Assembly (NCBI RefSeq): GCF_032854445.1
Contig: NW_027017964.1
Location: 188,001-252,000 of the forward strand
Source of the DNA: Liolophura sinensis
Lineage: Eukaryota > Mollusca > Polyplacophora > Chitonida > Chitonidae
Direction: 5' to 3'
Length of the DNA: 64,000 nt
The first letter of the stretch is position 1, and each line of letters opens with the position of its first letter. Below the pieces are notes generated by a model, which saw only the letters and a program-made list of their open reading frames with translations, was not told the DNA's origin and made no database searches. Positions 29,729 through 42,207 of this stretch are shown in pieces. Position numbers and translations under genes: made by a program.

Positions 29729-31285
29729 TCATACCTGTTAGTGCAGAACAATGATATATTTATTTGTTCGTTTCTGAACAGTGTGGTCTCATTTTCCTGC
29801 ATTTGAAATTATAATAGCCAAAGTTTACTGTTTGATAATCAGGCTGAGATCTAGTGCCTTTCTGTGTCCATAAAACGGACGCTTTAAAAAATCAAAAGAA
29901 ATGATTTTTTAAAACAACCAAAGTACCTTTTTCAAACAGTTAAAGAAAATTATTTAAGTTATTGAAACTTGAACTTGTGTGGGTATCTTTCATATTTATC
30001 CCAAAGTTCGCCATTTCTCACCAACCAAGGGCAGGTAACTCCATAATTACAAGAATATTAGTCCGCCAAGTGCTAAAATCTCCAAGTACAGGTTAACCTA
30101 AGAAATGATGTGTAAAAATTGTCAACGTTCTGGTGATGTGTGTAATTTTCTTTCTTTACATAAACATTTTTTTGCTTACCAAGAAAATTACACAATGTTA
30201 ATGACATGTTCAAAAGATAAATAGTCATCTATACAGTGGATTTTAATTTGTATAATTTTTGCAATGTGTTGAGGATTTATGAATGAAACGGACAGATATT
30301 TTCAGGCATACAGCATATTAGTATGGGAGGACCATGTCAAAATTAGGCCAGTCTAATCTGTACCCAGTTTTTGGACCCATATGGCTAATAACTAAGCTTT
30401 GGAGTAAAAGATTATATAAGTATTATTTATACACAAGACAAGATTTTGTGGTCAGGTAAATTCAGAGAAAACAATTTCTTCAGATATGTTTTACAAAAAT
30501 GTATTTAACAAAAATTGACAAAAATAAATTTGAAAAAAAAAATCATTAGGCTGCAACTGATTATACACCCACATGCCCAAACCTCCAACCCTTGACCCTT
30601 TGTGTAATCTCTCCTGCATTTAGTAAAATGTTCGTAATAAAGCTTACATGGAGCTCTCCAGCACTGAAGGTATATATGTACACTTGTAAAATTATTAATA
30701 AAGTAACCTATAAATCCTGTAAAGAGCCTAGGGCATGTTTTAGAGACTTTCGGTAGATATTAATTCAAAGATAGGTAATGTCATTTTTTCAAGGATAATT
30801 GTAAGAGATGGCTGTTGTTTTGTTGAGACAAAAGATGAACTGCGGTACCATAGGGGATGTTTGTCATTAACGGCATAACGTACCAAGACATAACATTTCA
30901 TATTTGCCCTTTGTATTAAAACATTGATTCAGCCCTTGAATTATTTATCTTTGCATCCGTGCATCGCACTGACCACGTCACCAGTTTTGACGATTGCTAC
31001 CAGCCTGCGATTCTCAAATTCAACTGTCTGTCATCTACGCTATCCATGAAAGCTGGTAGTGGTGACAAAAAGAAGTCGTGTGACAAACAAACCAAACTCG
31101 TCACACTGTTGGCTATGGTGCATAGTCTTTTCTACTGTTAAGTGTAATGTTAGCATAGCAGGAGTGTAACTTGACTTTTGAAAGTGTTTACTCTCAGCGC
31201 AAGCTACCAATGAAAACTGCTTTCTCGCACTTAATTTCACTTTCCATGCCACGACGTAACATACTTTAAAAATTTTCTATATATG
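29729..31285. other. Gene-free stretch
   Basis: AT-rich, no exon or repeat family recognised. The short frame at 30,959-31,141 has no recognisable motif. Confidence 0.55.
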
Positions 31286-31287
31286 TA

Positions 31288-32645
31288 CACTCACTGGCCA
31301 TAAGTATTGCAACATACAGAAAATTGAGAACAACCACGTATTTATTGCGTATATTACGCAATAAAGAATGCACTTCCTTATATAACAAGTTGAAGTGTTC
31401 TTCGCTGCTGCAAGCTCAAGAGCATTTCACATGGTTTAGTTATGCCGAAGACACGGGAGTTGACAGATGTTGAACGACAACAGAAAGTTGTATTGAGAGC
31501 TGAGGGTATTCCGGTTGAGAGAATTACCAGACGGTTTCGTGTTTGTCGTCAAACTGTTTATAGGGTTTGTAGGAGATATAACGAAAGTGGCAATTGTAAC
31601 AAATTACCCAGAAGTGGACGGAAAAGGAAAACCACAGCGAGAGACGATAGACGCCTTTTGCGTATCACGCGGTTGGCTCGTTTCAGTCCTGCAAAATTTT
31701 TGGCTGAAAGGTGGAGCAATGCGTTTGGTCAGGGAATTTCAACCAAGACTATCCGTCGGCGGCTTCATCAGTGCAATATGTTTAGCCGTCTTTCCAGAAG
31801 AAAACCGCTTATCTCTCCGGTCAACAGACGGGCGAGAGTGAGATGGGCAACCAGGGTAAGAAACTGGAGAGTGGATGACAACTGGCGCCATATTGTGTTT
31901 TCCGACGAATCTAAATTTTGCTTGTCTTTCGATGATGGGAGAATTCGAGTGTGGCGCGGGATCAGAACTTCCCATAATCCCGAAAACCTGACCTTCGCGC
32001 ACCATAATGCAGTTTCCATAATGGTATGGGGATGCATCGGGATGCATGGTGTCGGTGAACTCGTACTCATAGACGGAAATGTAAACCACGTCTATTACCG
32101 AAGGATTTTGGAGGAGAATTTGCTACCATCTATTAGGAACATCTTTGGCGACCAAGATCACCCATTCGTATTTCAGAATGATAATGCCCCTCCCCACAGG
32201 GCTGCTGCGATGCAGGAATGGTACCATGAACGAGGGATCAACCATATCAACTGGCCTGCCCAATCAGCGGATGCCAATCCGATTGAAAACCTCTGGGATG
32301 ACATTGGCCGAACAGTTATGAAGGACAGGCCCACCACCAGGAATGACTTGATCCGCTAGATTTTCATGGCTTGGGCTAATATCAGTACAGAAAGAGTAAG
32401 ACAGCTTTATGACACAATGCCAAGAAGAATGAATGCCATCATACGAGCTCGAGGGTACCCAACAAAATATTGAAACAGGCAAAAATCAGTGAAATATAGT
32501 AGTTACGGTTATTATCAAACAAACTTATCTGTCCTACGATGCAACTAAATGATTTAGGAGCCTGCCATCAATTAATAAAATATCATGTGTAAATGAATTG
32601 CTTTCTCAATTTTCTGTATGTTGCAATACTTATGGCCAGTGAGTG
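31288..32645 (+). mobile_element. Tc1-like DNA transposon A (1,358 bp)
   Basis: Perfect-looking inverted ends: CACTCACTGGCCATAAGTAT at 31,288 and its complement ending at 32,645, flanked by TA on both sides (31,286-31,287; 32,646-32,647). Encodes one transposase. Well preserved apart from one stop, so a fairly young insertion. Confidence 0.92.
31442..32473 (+). pseudogene. Tc1 transposase A, one in-frame stop
   Basis: 343 codons to the TGA at 32,471. N-terminal paired-type helix-turn-helix domains (MPKTRELTDVERQQKVVLRA, RRFRVCRQTVYRVCRRY) then a GRKRKTTARDDR linker. Catalytic DD34E: first Asp in HIVFSDESKF, second in FQNDNAPPH, Glu in PIENLWDD, 34 residues between the last two. The single TAG at 32,357-32,359 lies after the Glu and removes the last 38 codons. 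Cut-and-paste at TA sites is the known family reaction. Confidence 0.9.
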
Positions 32646-32647
32646 TA

Positions 32648-35600
32648 CATTAAGATTGTACTGATTTAAAAACAACAAGAACTTTCAGTCAGCATTGATG
32701 CATTTTTACTTTCATTGCCGCAGTGAAGCGTTGAAAAAAAGTACATTGATCTTCAATTTGTGGTTTATCATTTATTCTTGCCATTCCTTGCCGTTTTATT
32801 AAATTAGTATATAGTCCACTCAAATATTAATTTACGAGTGCATTTTTACACGATATTAAAGAGATATTTTCCAAAAAGAAAATGTTCCGTAAATAAATGG
32901 GTTATTATTGATGTCCAGGTCACTTGGATTATTAATTTTATCTCCACATTTCATGGAAGAAGCAGTTATGTACCCCTAAATCCACGGGTGAATGTAATAA
33001 ATGCCACATCCTACTATAAGCCGCAGTGCTATATCTTTGTGTTGAATCGCACCCTAAAAATTTGTCGGATTCGAAGAAAAGTAGGATATATACCGGTGTT
33101 CTTTATTCACCGACGCTCTTCAACTCGCGGTTGTCACGAACTGCAGCTGTTTTGGAACCTGGCACCACCTAAAAACCATGACTTAAAGCTGGGCAGACTG
33201 CAGATCATGAAAACGGAAACATACTCAGTCATGTGTTTTATTTTGCAAGAGTAACATAAACAAATACAGACCGATAATTACCAGAAAAAAACATAGCATT
33301 GTAAAATGCACTTCAAACACTCCACAGTTCTTGTTATAATTAAAAACGTTTTCATTCTGTGTCGGTTGTCGGTGCTGCCGGTCTGAATGGCAACTTGGCG
33401 GGAGTGCATTAAGTTTGTGATTTTGCAGGAATATTTAACAGATGAAAGCTGAAAACAAGGATTTTCAACATGTGCAATTCAGATTATGGATTATTTTTGG
33501 TTTTTATGCCCACCCAAAGACATTTGCGATGCAGAGCAAGCCAAAAACAGGATTTACTTGCACGATGCCAATTTCATTTGCATCTGGCACGCGGGCAAGT
33601 GTCAAGTTACACCCCATATACCAGGGGCTCTTACACAGGATTTATCATATGGTCTGTCCTAGCTCCTAGTGTGACAAGTATGGATAATCTCATCTGATTG
33701 GTTGATTTCTTGTTAGGTCAAGGCTGGCAGTTTTCAGCACATTCGAAGAGGAGAAGCAGTTGATATTTAATTGGAGATTCTCTGGACAATAAGCTACACG
33801 AAAAGCATGATGTTATGCTCAGATACAAATGTAAGACATTCAAGAATTAGTGGCGCTAAAGCGCAGTGGGCGAACATTAAAGATGGATGTTTGCCCCTCA
33901 GACTAAAATACTGGGAATTACATGTATAAAAATACATATTGCTGCCAGGCCACATTCTGAAAAGGGTGCTGTTTATGCCTAACTAAAAGAAATGTTACAA
34001 GATACTTAAAATAAATCGTTGTTTTAAACTCCTAGCAGAAATTACTCTTCAGTAGTTACTACAAAGTAGCTTCATAAGTTGCTGTAGTTGTCACTTGTGA
34101 TTTGACCATATTTGCTCGTCTTTATTGAAAACAGTGTGTTGCAAATAAATTTACGACTCCTTTTAAGATTCATCTCATATATTATAAATGATCATGATTA
34201 AATTGACTTTTTTTTGTTGTTCTAGAATTTTTAATCTGAAAGATTTGGGTCTGAAGATGGCCTTGTCAGGTGGAAAGGGAATGTTAATTATAACAACCAT
34301 GCATGCAGCACTCCATATAAATTTCTGTTGTATCACAAATATATCAGAACTTTTACTTCAAGATCAGCATCAGAAAGATCCATTTGTGGCAGGCCTGGTC
34401 CATGTACTGATCCAAGACAGAAGTATTTTTGAGAAAACATCAGACACAACACTCTGTTCAGGTAACACATGACAACCAGTGCTGCATGACAGTGCATGAC
34501 AGTGCTGCTCCCATGTCCCAATTTCACATTGCTGAACGCCCAACGTGCAACAACAGGCATCATTTTTTAAGGTCTTTAATATGGTCCCACATCTCCCAAC
34601 CTTAAGGTGGGCGTTGAGGCAGTCGATGATCAGTGTATATATAGGTTGTCAAATTCTCATCGACTGACAATATATTACCGGTAGTATTAATTGGGTAGAA
34701 TTGTGGATAATGTAAGTCTAGAGTATAAATATTTAGAACACGTTATGAAAAAAACGTATAAAATACTTTGATCAAATGCTAACTTGTTTTTATATCTCTG
34801 GTGATTTTACCTTTCATCTGAAATCCAGCATGACAGCTTCAGTTACAATTTTTTTTCCATTAACAAAGGTGAGGCTGTTGAAGATAATTGATTACAAATT
34901 AAAGAGATCATTTTTAACACGCCTGCACTAAGTACAGGCGTATCTTATGTCGAACCCTGAGTGTCGGCATCCAATAACACGGAAAGCAGTGTTAAACAAA
35001 ATGTTAGGGGTGGCACCTATTGAAGCAAGGGTTTGCACACATGTAGAGCACAATAACACCAGCGGGATATTTCATCGTTGATTCTTTATGTGCATATTAA
35101 ATACCTTAAAGTCCTGACTTAGTGTATTGTGTATTAGAATCTGTGTTGAACAAAATGTTAAGGGTGGGATCAAAACATACTGCATCTATTGAACTCTGGG
35201 TTTGCACACAATTAGAGAACAGCATCAAAAGATATGCATGTACTAACCTCAGCGAGTGTTGTGGGTTTTCGCTCAAAAAGTACACCATTTACAAGTTTGT
35301 TATGCATTTACACAAGTACATTAATTTTAATCTCATCAACATTTGCTCATTACTTTCTCGCCATCTATCCCTACAGGCGAGCTGTTTTGTAGCCTTGCCA
35401 CCACATCTACATTTGCTAGTTGTATACTTTTCACGTTTGAAATTTTTCAGTGTTCTTTACAACACTTAAAACTGTGCACGGTTAACATTGCACTCTGAAC
35501 AGTACATGTGTACACAGTCATACCTCTCACTCATGATGTATCATACTTCATGAATTCTTATATTTAAGAGAGAAAAAGAATTTCGCCAGAGGCTGATGCA

Positions 35601-36375
35601 AAATTTTGGTGCGATTGTGAATTAAACGAAGAAGGTTTCAGAAGGCACTTTGTTTCAAACTCCATAGGTTTTTTGTATAGTACGTAAGAAATATTGGTTT
35701 TGTATATGTGAAAAATATACTTAGGGATGCGGTAAAAAATGTTGATGACAAAAGTTTAAGGCTTAGACATTCTGCACATCTGTCTCCCTTGATATACAAT
35801 ATTACATTTTACTAAACTTGAAACATGTATAAAGATACATAACATCTTTTCTTGTACAGGTCATGTACAATACAAGTAGAACATAACTTTCCCTTTCCTG
35901 GCATATGATCATGTAGTTTTACATTAATGAAGAAGTGTAGTATCTATGAACTGATCCTTAATGATGCAATATATTTCGCTCCGAAAATGTTGGCTTTATG
36001 AAGATACAGTGGTAGTATTTAGGTTTGTCAGAAGTACAGCACTGAATGAATGATGTGTTTTAATTGAGAAGAACATCATTTCAATGTGAAAAGAAACTGA
36101 ATTCCTGATTAAAATGTTGTTTAACGACTGGATTGTTGGACTAGAAAAAACTGTGATGAATGATAAATATTTTTTACTCTTTATCCCTAAAGTTTTGTTC
36201 TGTATAGCCTAAGCTTTTGGCGTAAATAATCATTGTATTGTAATTATGATCTCTGCATCTGAGATTGTTGTTTTGATTGGTTCATAATACGTGGAGCTGA
36301 AGTGTAGTTAAGGCTCTGTTGACAAGTATCCTCCCATTAGTATATATTGACCACTGAATTATAATTTAGTCCTGC
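32648..36375. other. Gene-free stretch, possibly intronic
   Basis: No exon with good splice sites or known motif seen. Two diverged direct repeats (each with AACAAAATGTTA and a GGGTTTGCACACA-like phrase) lie at about 34,985-35,060 and 35,140-35,235. Confidence 0.5.
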
Positions 36376-36523
36376 CTGAATCAATAACGAACACTGCGGA
36401 TGGTCGTGGGTTTCCCCCGGGCTCTGCCCGGATTCCTCCCACCATAATGCTGGCCGCCGTCGTATAAGTGAAATATTCTTGAGTACGGCGTAAAACACCA
36501 AGCAAATAAATAAATAAATAACC
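36376..36523 (+). mobile_element. SINE 3' half
   Basis: Contains GCGGATGGTCGTGGGTTTCC, CATAATGCTGGCCGCCGTCG and AAATATTCTTGAGTACGGCG, ending in an (AAAT)n tail. Same family as 40,075-40,240 and the full copy at 40,828-41,083. Confidence 0.8.
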
Positions 36524-36744
36524 AACAAATTCTTTCTGATAGGGTGACTTCCTCTAGGAATATGTTGGCGAAAGAATCTTAGGAAGAGAAGCTTTTCAAA
36601 GATATAGGATTTACAAAAACAAAAAGTGCAACTACATGTACCATTTTAGATACAATGATCTGAAGCATTGGTAAGTGATAAACTATTATTGTTTGTGTCT
36701 TGGTACTGCCTCGCTTGGCGCTCAGTATAAGAGGAATAGGCCAA

Positions 36745-36912
36745 GTACTGGTCGGCCCTGTATCAGTACACTGTGACTAGGTGGGGTGTCTTGTCTAGTG
36801 TCAGTATAACGTGATTGGGTGCGGCGTTGTGTCAGTATATTGTGACTGGATGGGGTGTCGTGTCTGGTGTCTATACTGTGACTGGGTAGGGTGTCATGTC
36901 TTGTGTCAGTAT
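36745..36912. repeat. Minisatellite, about 40-bp unit, four copies
   Basis: Degenerate tandem unit built on GTCAGTATANYGTGACTGGG and TGGGGTGTCNTGTCT. Ordinary short tandem repeat. Confidence 0.7.
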
Positions 36913-39415
36913 AACGCTGTCATGTTTAAGGGTCTTGGATGGTGTGTACATATAAAAAGGGCCTACTGGTGGAAGGTTGAACTTTTTTCTATTGATTTAG
37001 TTTTATTGGATTTCTGAAGGTGTTTAGTCATTTTGATTGGTAGACATTCAATGCAAAATTGTATCAGTTATATAAACTTGACCTAGTTTTCTGTATTAAA
37101 CACGTGTTCTCTTGAAAGCCCCCATGCAAGGTTACAAATTCTTGTACACTACTGTGACTTCTTGTTCCGGATTTATTGACTTTGCCAAATTTACAGATGT
37201 TTTGGTAATGAAGAAAGCTTTCATGTAGGGCTAGTTTTGTGGCCATGCCTACGTACAAGTAGGAGAACAAAAGATATTGATAACCAGGTTCCTCTCGCGA
37301 TTTGTGATCATTTTTAGATCTGCTAGCTGTGTATCTAGGTACAATGTTCCGAGTATCAAGATTCCATTTGGATCAGTTCTTAACATAACCTGTCGGTTGT
37401 TAAATGTCTCAATGCCCAAACTAAAAGAAATGTTAGATTGTTAAATTATCATGAACTTTATATACACCTGATTCACAGTATTTGTAGTGGAATAAAAATC
37501 GGTAAATCTCTTGATTTGAGCATTTTTTGTGTGTTCGTCAATGTTTACAATCGTGTTGGGATTTCATTTTAATGAAGTAACTCTCTTGTTTTGTTTTGTT
37601 TTTTTCAGAGGAAGCCATAAAAAAGCAGCAGAGAAAGAAATTGTCAACGAAAGAGATTCATTGTGCTTATACATTTTTTTCAGAACTTCGTAGAGAAGAG
37701 AAATATTCCTCGAAATCAACATATTACTGAATATGTAAATATATAGAGGGGGCATTTCAGTGCTTTGATACATTTTTGTCATTCCCTGGCTGTTGATGTC
37801 ATGGTTTTCTATGCCTCTAATAGACGGAGTACATTTCTGATCTACTACAAAGTATGTTAGAGTTTACATAACAATGGAAGGATTTAGAGCATTTTAGTGT
37901 TTAAGAAATAAATTATAATTTTTCATTGTGTTAATAACCTACACTTCGGAGGCATTTTTACTGACAACGAAAATCACTCTGTGATTTGTTGAATTAGTTG
38001 TCTAAATTTTAACCTAAATCGTCACATTCCTCTGTTATCTTCAACCAAAGGATGTGTTTACATTCATCAAGGTTAATCTGTGATGTGAGTTAGTGACACT
38101 AGTACTTGTACAAGGAAAAAATAACATTTCTTGTCAAAGCATGAGCTGTTACTTGTGGAATTTATTGAGACCGTAATGTATCAGTGTTAAAATGTCTGCT
38201 TGTTTGAAGAGGTTATGGTTATGTGGGTAATGTAGTTATTAATGCTGTCACTATAGAATGTATTACGTCCCCCCCCCCCCAACAATTCCCCCTCCCCCGA
38301 CAATTTAACTCTCCCCCGACAAATTCCACTCCTGGACAACTCGCCCCACTCCCCTGTATATGCAACACTCAGTCTTACAATACTTTCCTGATTTTCAATT
38401 TTGATTGTCCATTGTCCTTTATGCATACATAATTTTGTAACAGACTCGGTGACAGTTTTGTCCCAATAAGTAGAGCTACCGCCTCCTCAGAGATTCTGGT
38501 CTCATGCGTTTTAATCAATCAATGTTATGACAAAAACGTATTTATATACATATAAAAGGTGAGCCAGATAAGACATAAAAGTATACTGTGGTTTTCGAAT
38601 TTTAATTAAAGTTTGCTTCTGAAGTTCTTAAAACTTGTTTGTCTTCATTTTTTCATTGATGTTCTCATAGTATCGAACACCATTCTCCTTCCCAAACTGT
38701 CTCTTGTTTTGAACTTCGTCACGATATGGTTGGGGAATTGTCGATTCATTCTTGCTTAGAAAAATGATCTTCAGTTCTAGGAAATACTTTTCATACCTTT
38801 CAAAAATTCATAAACACTGTGAATTAAGAGATCTTGTTAAAAATAAGGTTAATTTAAGAAGGTTTTAAATGTGCACAATTTTCATACCAGAAATAGCACG
38901 TTAAATTTGTACACACCAATTTATAGAACTTCATTGTCGCCACATTTTCGAAAACTTAAGGTCGTTGTGTATGAAAAAGACTACCCATAACCCTTAAACT
39001 AGCATCATCCAGGTCAACTTTTAAACATATTCACACAAATTATTTACTTAAGAAGTTCAAAGCTAATTATCGTAAGAATATTGTCATGTTCTTTGTTTTG
39101 GTCATGTGCTTGTTACCTATATAGGAAGCTGTACACAAATGCATTATATCTGTTTCACCAGGTATATAGTATGATTTATCAAATAGTTCCTTGTATATAA
39201 TATCAGGGATAACTCAAACCCTTTAGTGTTTCATTTCCCGTCACACTCTCATCCAATATTGAATGATGTGTACCTTATTAGCGGTCAATAAATCTTAATC
39301 TGAAGCATCAACATTCAGCCGAAATACATAGCTATGTAGCCAAGGTAAAAAAAGCATGACTTGAAGCCATGAAAACAGAGCAGTTGAAGTGTAATATTAC
39401 CTTTTTTGTTTTCAG
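36913..39415. other. Gene-free stretch before the GPCR exon
   Basis: AT-rich with a C-run at 38,271-38,280. No earlier GPCR exon (transmembrane helices 1-5) was recognised; they may lie outside or be too short to see. Confidence 0.5.
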
Positions 39416-39612
39416 GTAGTAAAGATGCTTGCAGTCGCACTGATTGTGTTTGTTCTAAGTTGGGGACCAGCCGTAGTGTTCGATGCAAGTCTTAACATTT
39501 ATCAGTTTGGCCATCATATTTTTGCTTGGACACAAACTGTATCATTCGGACTGAATTCATTGGGTATTAGCAACAGCTTTTTCAACCCACTAATTTACAT
39601 GGTATTCTCCAG
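39416..39612 (+). CDS. Class A GPCR, exon with transmembrane helices 6-7
   Basis: A host rhodopsin-family receptor exon. Acceptor TTTTTTGTTTTCAG ends at 39,415; donor GTAAGT starts at 39,613; the frame is open across all 197 bases. Helix 6: VVKMLAVALIVFVLSWGPAV, with SWGP in place of the usual CWxP. Helix 7: FGLNSLGISNSFFNPLIYMV, with NPLIY as the NPxxY motif. It ends in phase 2 after TTCTCCAG. The next coding exon is at 57,254. Probably a peptide or amine receptor; ligand cannot be told from this part. Confidence 0.85.
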
Positions 39613-40074
39613 GTAAGTGTTTTTTTTACATTTGTTATGAACCTGTTTCGCAGCTTCTTTTCGTTTCTGAGCCAGCAGATCGGTCTAATTAGTTCTTCGC
39701 ACTATTGCTATTTTTTTTTAAACGCTAAAGAGCAAAATATATTGTTTATTATATTAATACGTCAGTGTCTTTGGTGTGCACGGTACTTCTTACTTGACCG
39801 AAGATATATGAATGTTTTTCGACGCACACATTCTAAAAACAAACAAAAGTTCAGCTGAACACAATATCCGTTATATAGCAGTTTTTCGAAATGTATAACG
39901 GAATATCAGTAGAATTCTGAGAAGTATAACCTTTGACGGTACTTCATGGGTGCTGGTGATACATTTTGCATCATTTAGTAAAACAGAAACGTATACAAAT
40001 TTTTTTTTTCAACTGGAGCCCATACACTTTCGGGAGACCTGGTGAACGTTAGAAGGCCATCTAGAAATAAACAC

Positions 40075-40240
40075 TCCGGCCGTAAGTGGGAAGGTCTGTC
40101 AGCATCCTGCGGATGGTCCTGGGTTTCCCCCGGTCTGTGCCCGGTTTCCACCCACCATAATGCTGGCCGCCGTCGTGTAAGTGAAATATTCTTGAGTACG
40201 GCGTAAAACACCAATCAAAAAAAAAAAAAAAGAAAAAAAC
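40075..40240 (+). mobile_element. SINE 3' part with poly(A)
   Basis: Starts CTCCGGCCGTAAGTGGGAAG and ends in an A-rich run at about 40,217. Same family as the full copy at 40,828-41,083. Confidence 0.8.
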
Positions 40241-40497
40241 AACAACAAAAAACACTAAAAATGCAGCAGATACATGCAATCTGAGCTTGCATTACTAGTC
40301 CTGTTTTACTCTTATAATGTCACTCTTTGAATTGATACTATTTATGCATTTGCATAAAGTTAGAATAAAAGTCTCACTGCGTTAAAGTAACAAGAGGCTG
40401 TGTTTCACCATTTGCCAGCCATTACAGTGTTGTGTATAGTCTTACTCTCTATACTTTACATCTTTATTTATATTTTATTATGTTCAAAATCCAGTGC

Positions 40498-40668
40498 GTC
40501 CGTGAGATCTACGGAGTAAAAAAAAAGGGACCTCAGCCCTTTAGGTGAGCTTGTCGTAAATGGCGGCTAACCTAGAGCTCTCCCGTGTGGGACGGGTGAA
40601 TATAGTAGGCTCACATTTTCTGGATTGTATAATAGACTACCGGAGAGCGAACTGTTTGTCGTAATCTC
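40498..40668 (+). mobile_element. LINE 5' UTR fragment
   Basis: Matches the LINE 5' UTR seen complete at 62,557-62,883 (GACCTCAGCCCT, CTAGAGCTCTCCCGTGTG, GTAATCTCCGA) with no ORF attached. Confidence 0.7.
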
Positions 40669-40827
40669 CGAATGAATGAATGATTATGGCTTAATGCCAC
40701 TTCAGCAATATCTCAGCCATATCGTGGCGGGAACATGTTAAAACCAGGCAGCCGTGAATAGTTTTCGACATGATCGGATGAATAATTAAAACTTAAAATA
40801 AAAACAGAAGAAGAGTTTTATCAATTT

Positions 40828-41083
40828 GTTTAATTGGTGTTTTATGCCGTACTCAGGAATATTTCACTTATACGACGGCGGCCAGCATTATGGTGGGAGG
40901 AAACCGGGCAGAGCCAGGGAAAACCCACGACAATCCGCAGGTTGGTAGCAGACCTTCCCCACTTACGGCCGGAGAGGAAGCCAACATCAGGTGGACTTGA
41001 ACTCACAGCGACCGCATTGGTGAGAGACTCCTGGGTCATTACGCTGGGCTAGCGCGCTAACCAACTGAGGCATGGAGGGCCCC
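40828..41083 (-). mobile_element. Full-length tRNA-derived SINE
   Basis: On the reverse strand it starts GGGCCCTCCATGCCTCAGTT; A box CCTCAGTTGGTTAGCGCGC, B box GAGTTCAAGTCC, a conserved core CATAATGCTGGCCGCCGTCG, and an A-rich tail. The 5' third is tRNA-like. Widespread SINEs of this type are known in molluscs (Meta/RUDI-like is my guess). Confidence 0.8.
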
Positions 41084-42207
41084 GAACATTTTTAAAACTA
41101 GTTTGAAAAAACTAAATGTCAGTTAAAAGTCGAAAACCACAATTACCTTTATTTTATAAATTGAAATATTATCAACTATATTCTCTTATACAGGGCCAAC
41201 AGCCTTCAACAAATGAATAACAACATCGTCAACGATGATGTCAAATAAATTATATATAGACTTGACTGTGTAGAATCTTTGCCGAGCATGGGCAAAGTCT
41301 GCACAGTCAATCAGGATATGTTTGATGCTATATTGAGCATCACATCCAACACACTCTGGAGCACTGCTCCCATCCAAGATAAAATTATGTTAGAGGAGAA
41401 TGCCAAATACGGCATCTAGTAAGAACGACTGGATCTCTACGAGACATATCAAAGGTATAGAAATTATGGCCTTTGACAGGATGAATGGCATGCAGTTTAT
41501 TGTAAACCTATAGATCCCATTCACCTTGCCAAAGGCGACGAATATATTTAAGAATAATAGACTTAAAAATCATCATATGATATATTAACATTTGACAAAG
41601 GTTTAGTAAGGGCAGCTTTTGTCTCCCTGTCTACGACTGTGTTTCCATAAATACAAGTATGACCTGGTATCCAATAGATCATGATATCTTTACCTCTTTT
41701 AATTTGTTTTCTATGTATGGTTAATATTTCAAGGATCAACCGATTTTTAAATTTATTATTCCTAATTGCCAAAAGGCAAGACTGCTAGTCGCTGTATATC
41801 ACTGCCCTCTGGGCATGTCCTGAAGAAACATATGATGAGGCCAGGAGTATAACTCTGGCCTCTGTAGAAAAGGTTGAAGACGAGGATGGAAGGCGAAGAG
41901 AAGCAACTCGATGCTCTAGGACATCTACAGCTGCAACCCTGTCCCCATCCTTTGACCCATCGGTATATATACATTTATAATCTGAATATTTTGCCTTGAT
42001 TTCAGCAAAACCTGGCTGAATTATAGGATTTGTATTTGATTTATTATATTTACGTAGATCAAATATCAATTTACGTTATAGAGGAAGCCATGGAGGGGAC
42101 TCCTGAAAAGAAACCGGAGCTATTTCCCCAAGGTTAATGTTGGCTTCCACAATATGCTCCCAAACACGAACACCAAACGAAAAGTTGTTAGGACATTTAG
42201 TATATAC

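Noticed and set aside
35122-35469. 115-codon frame as a host exon
   Set aside because: No splice context, motif or protein-like composition; lies over a local direct repeat.
38187-38432. C-rich Pro/Thr frame near the GPCR exon
   Set aside because: Low-complexity sequence around a C-run; no sign of a coding exon.
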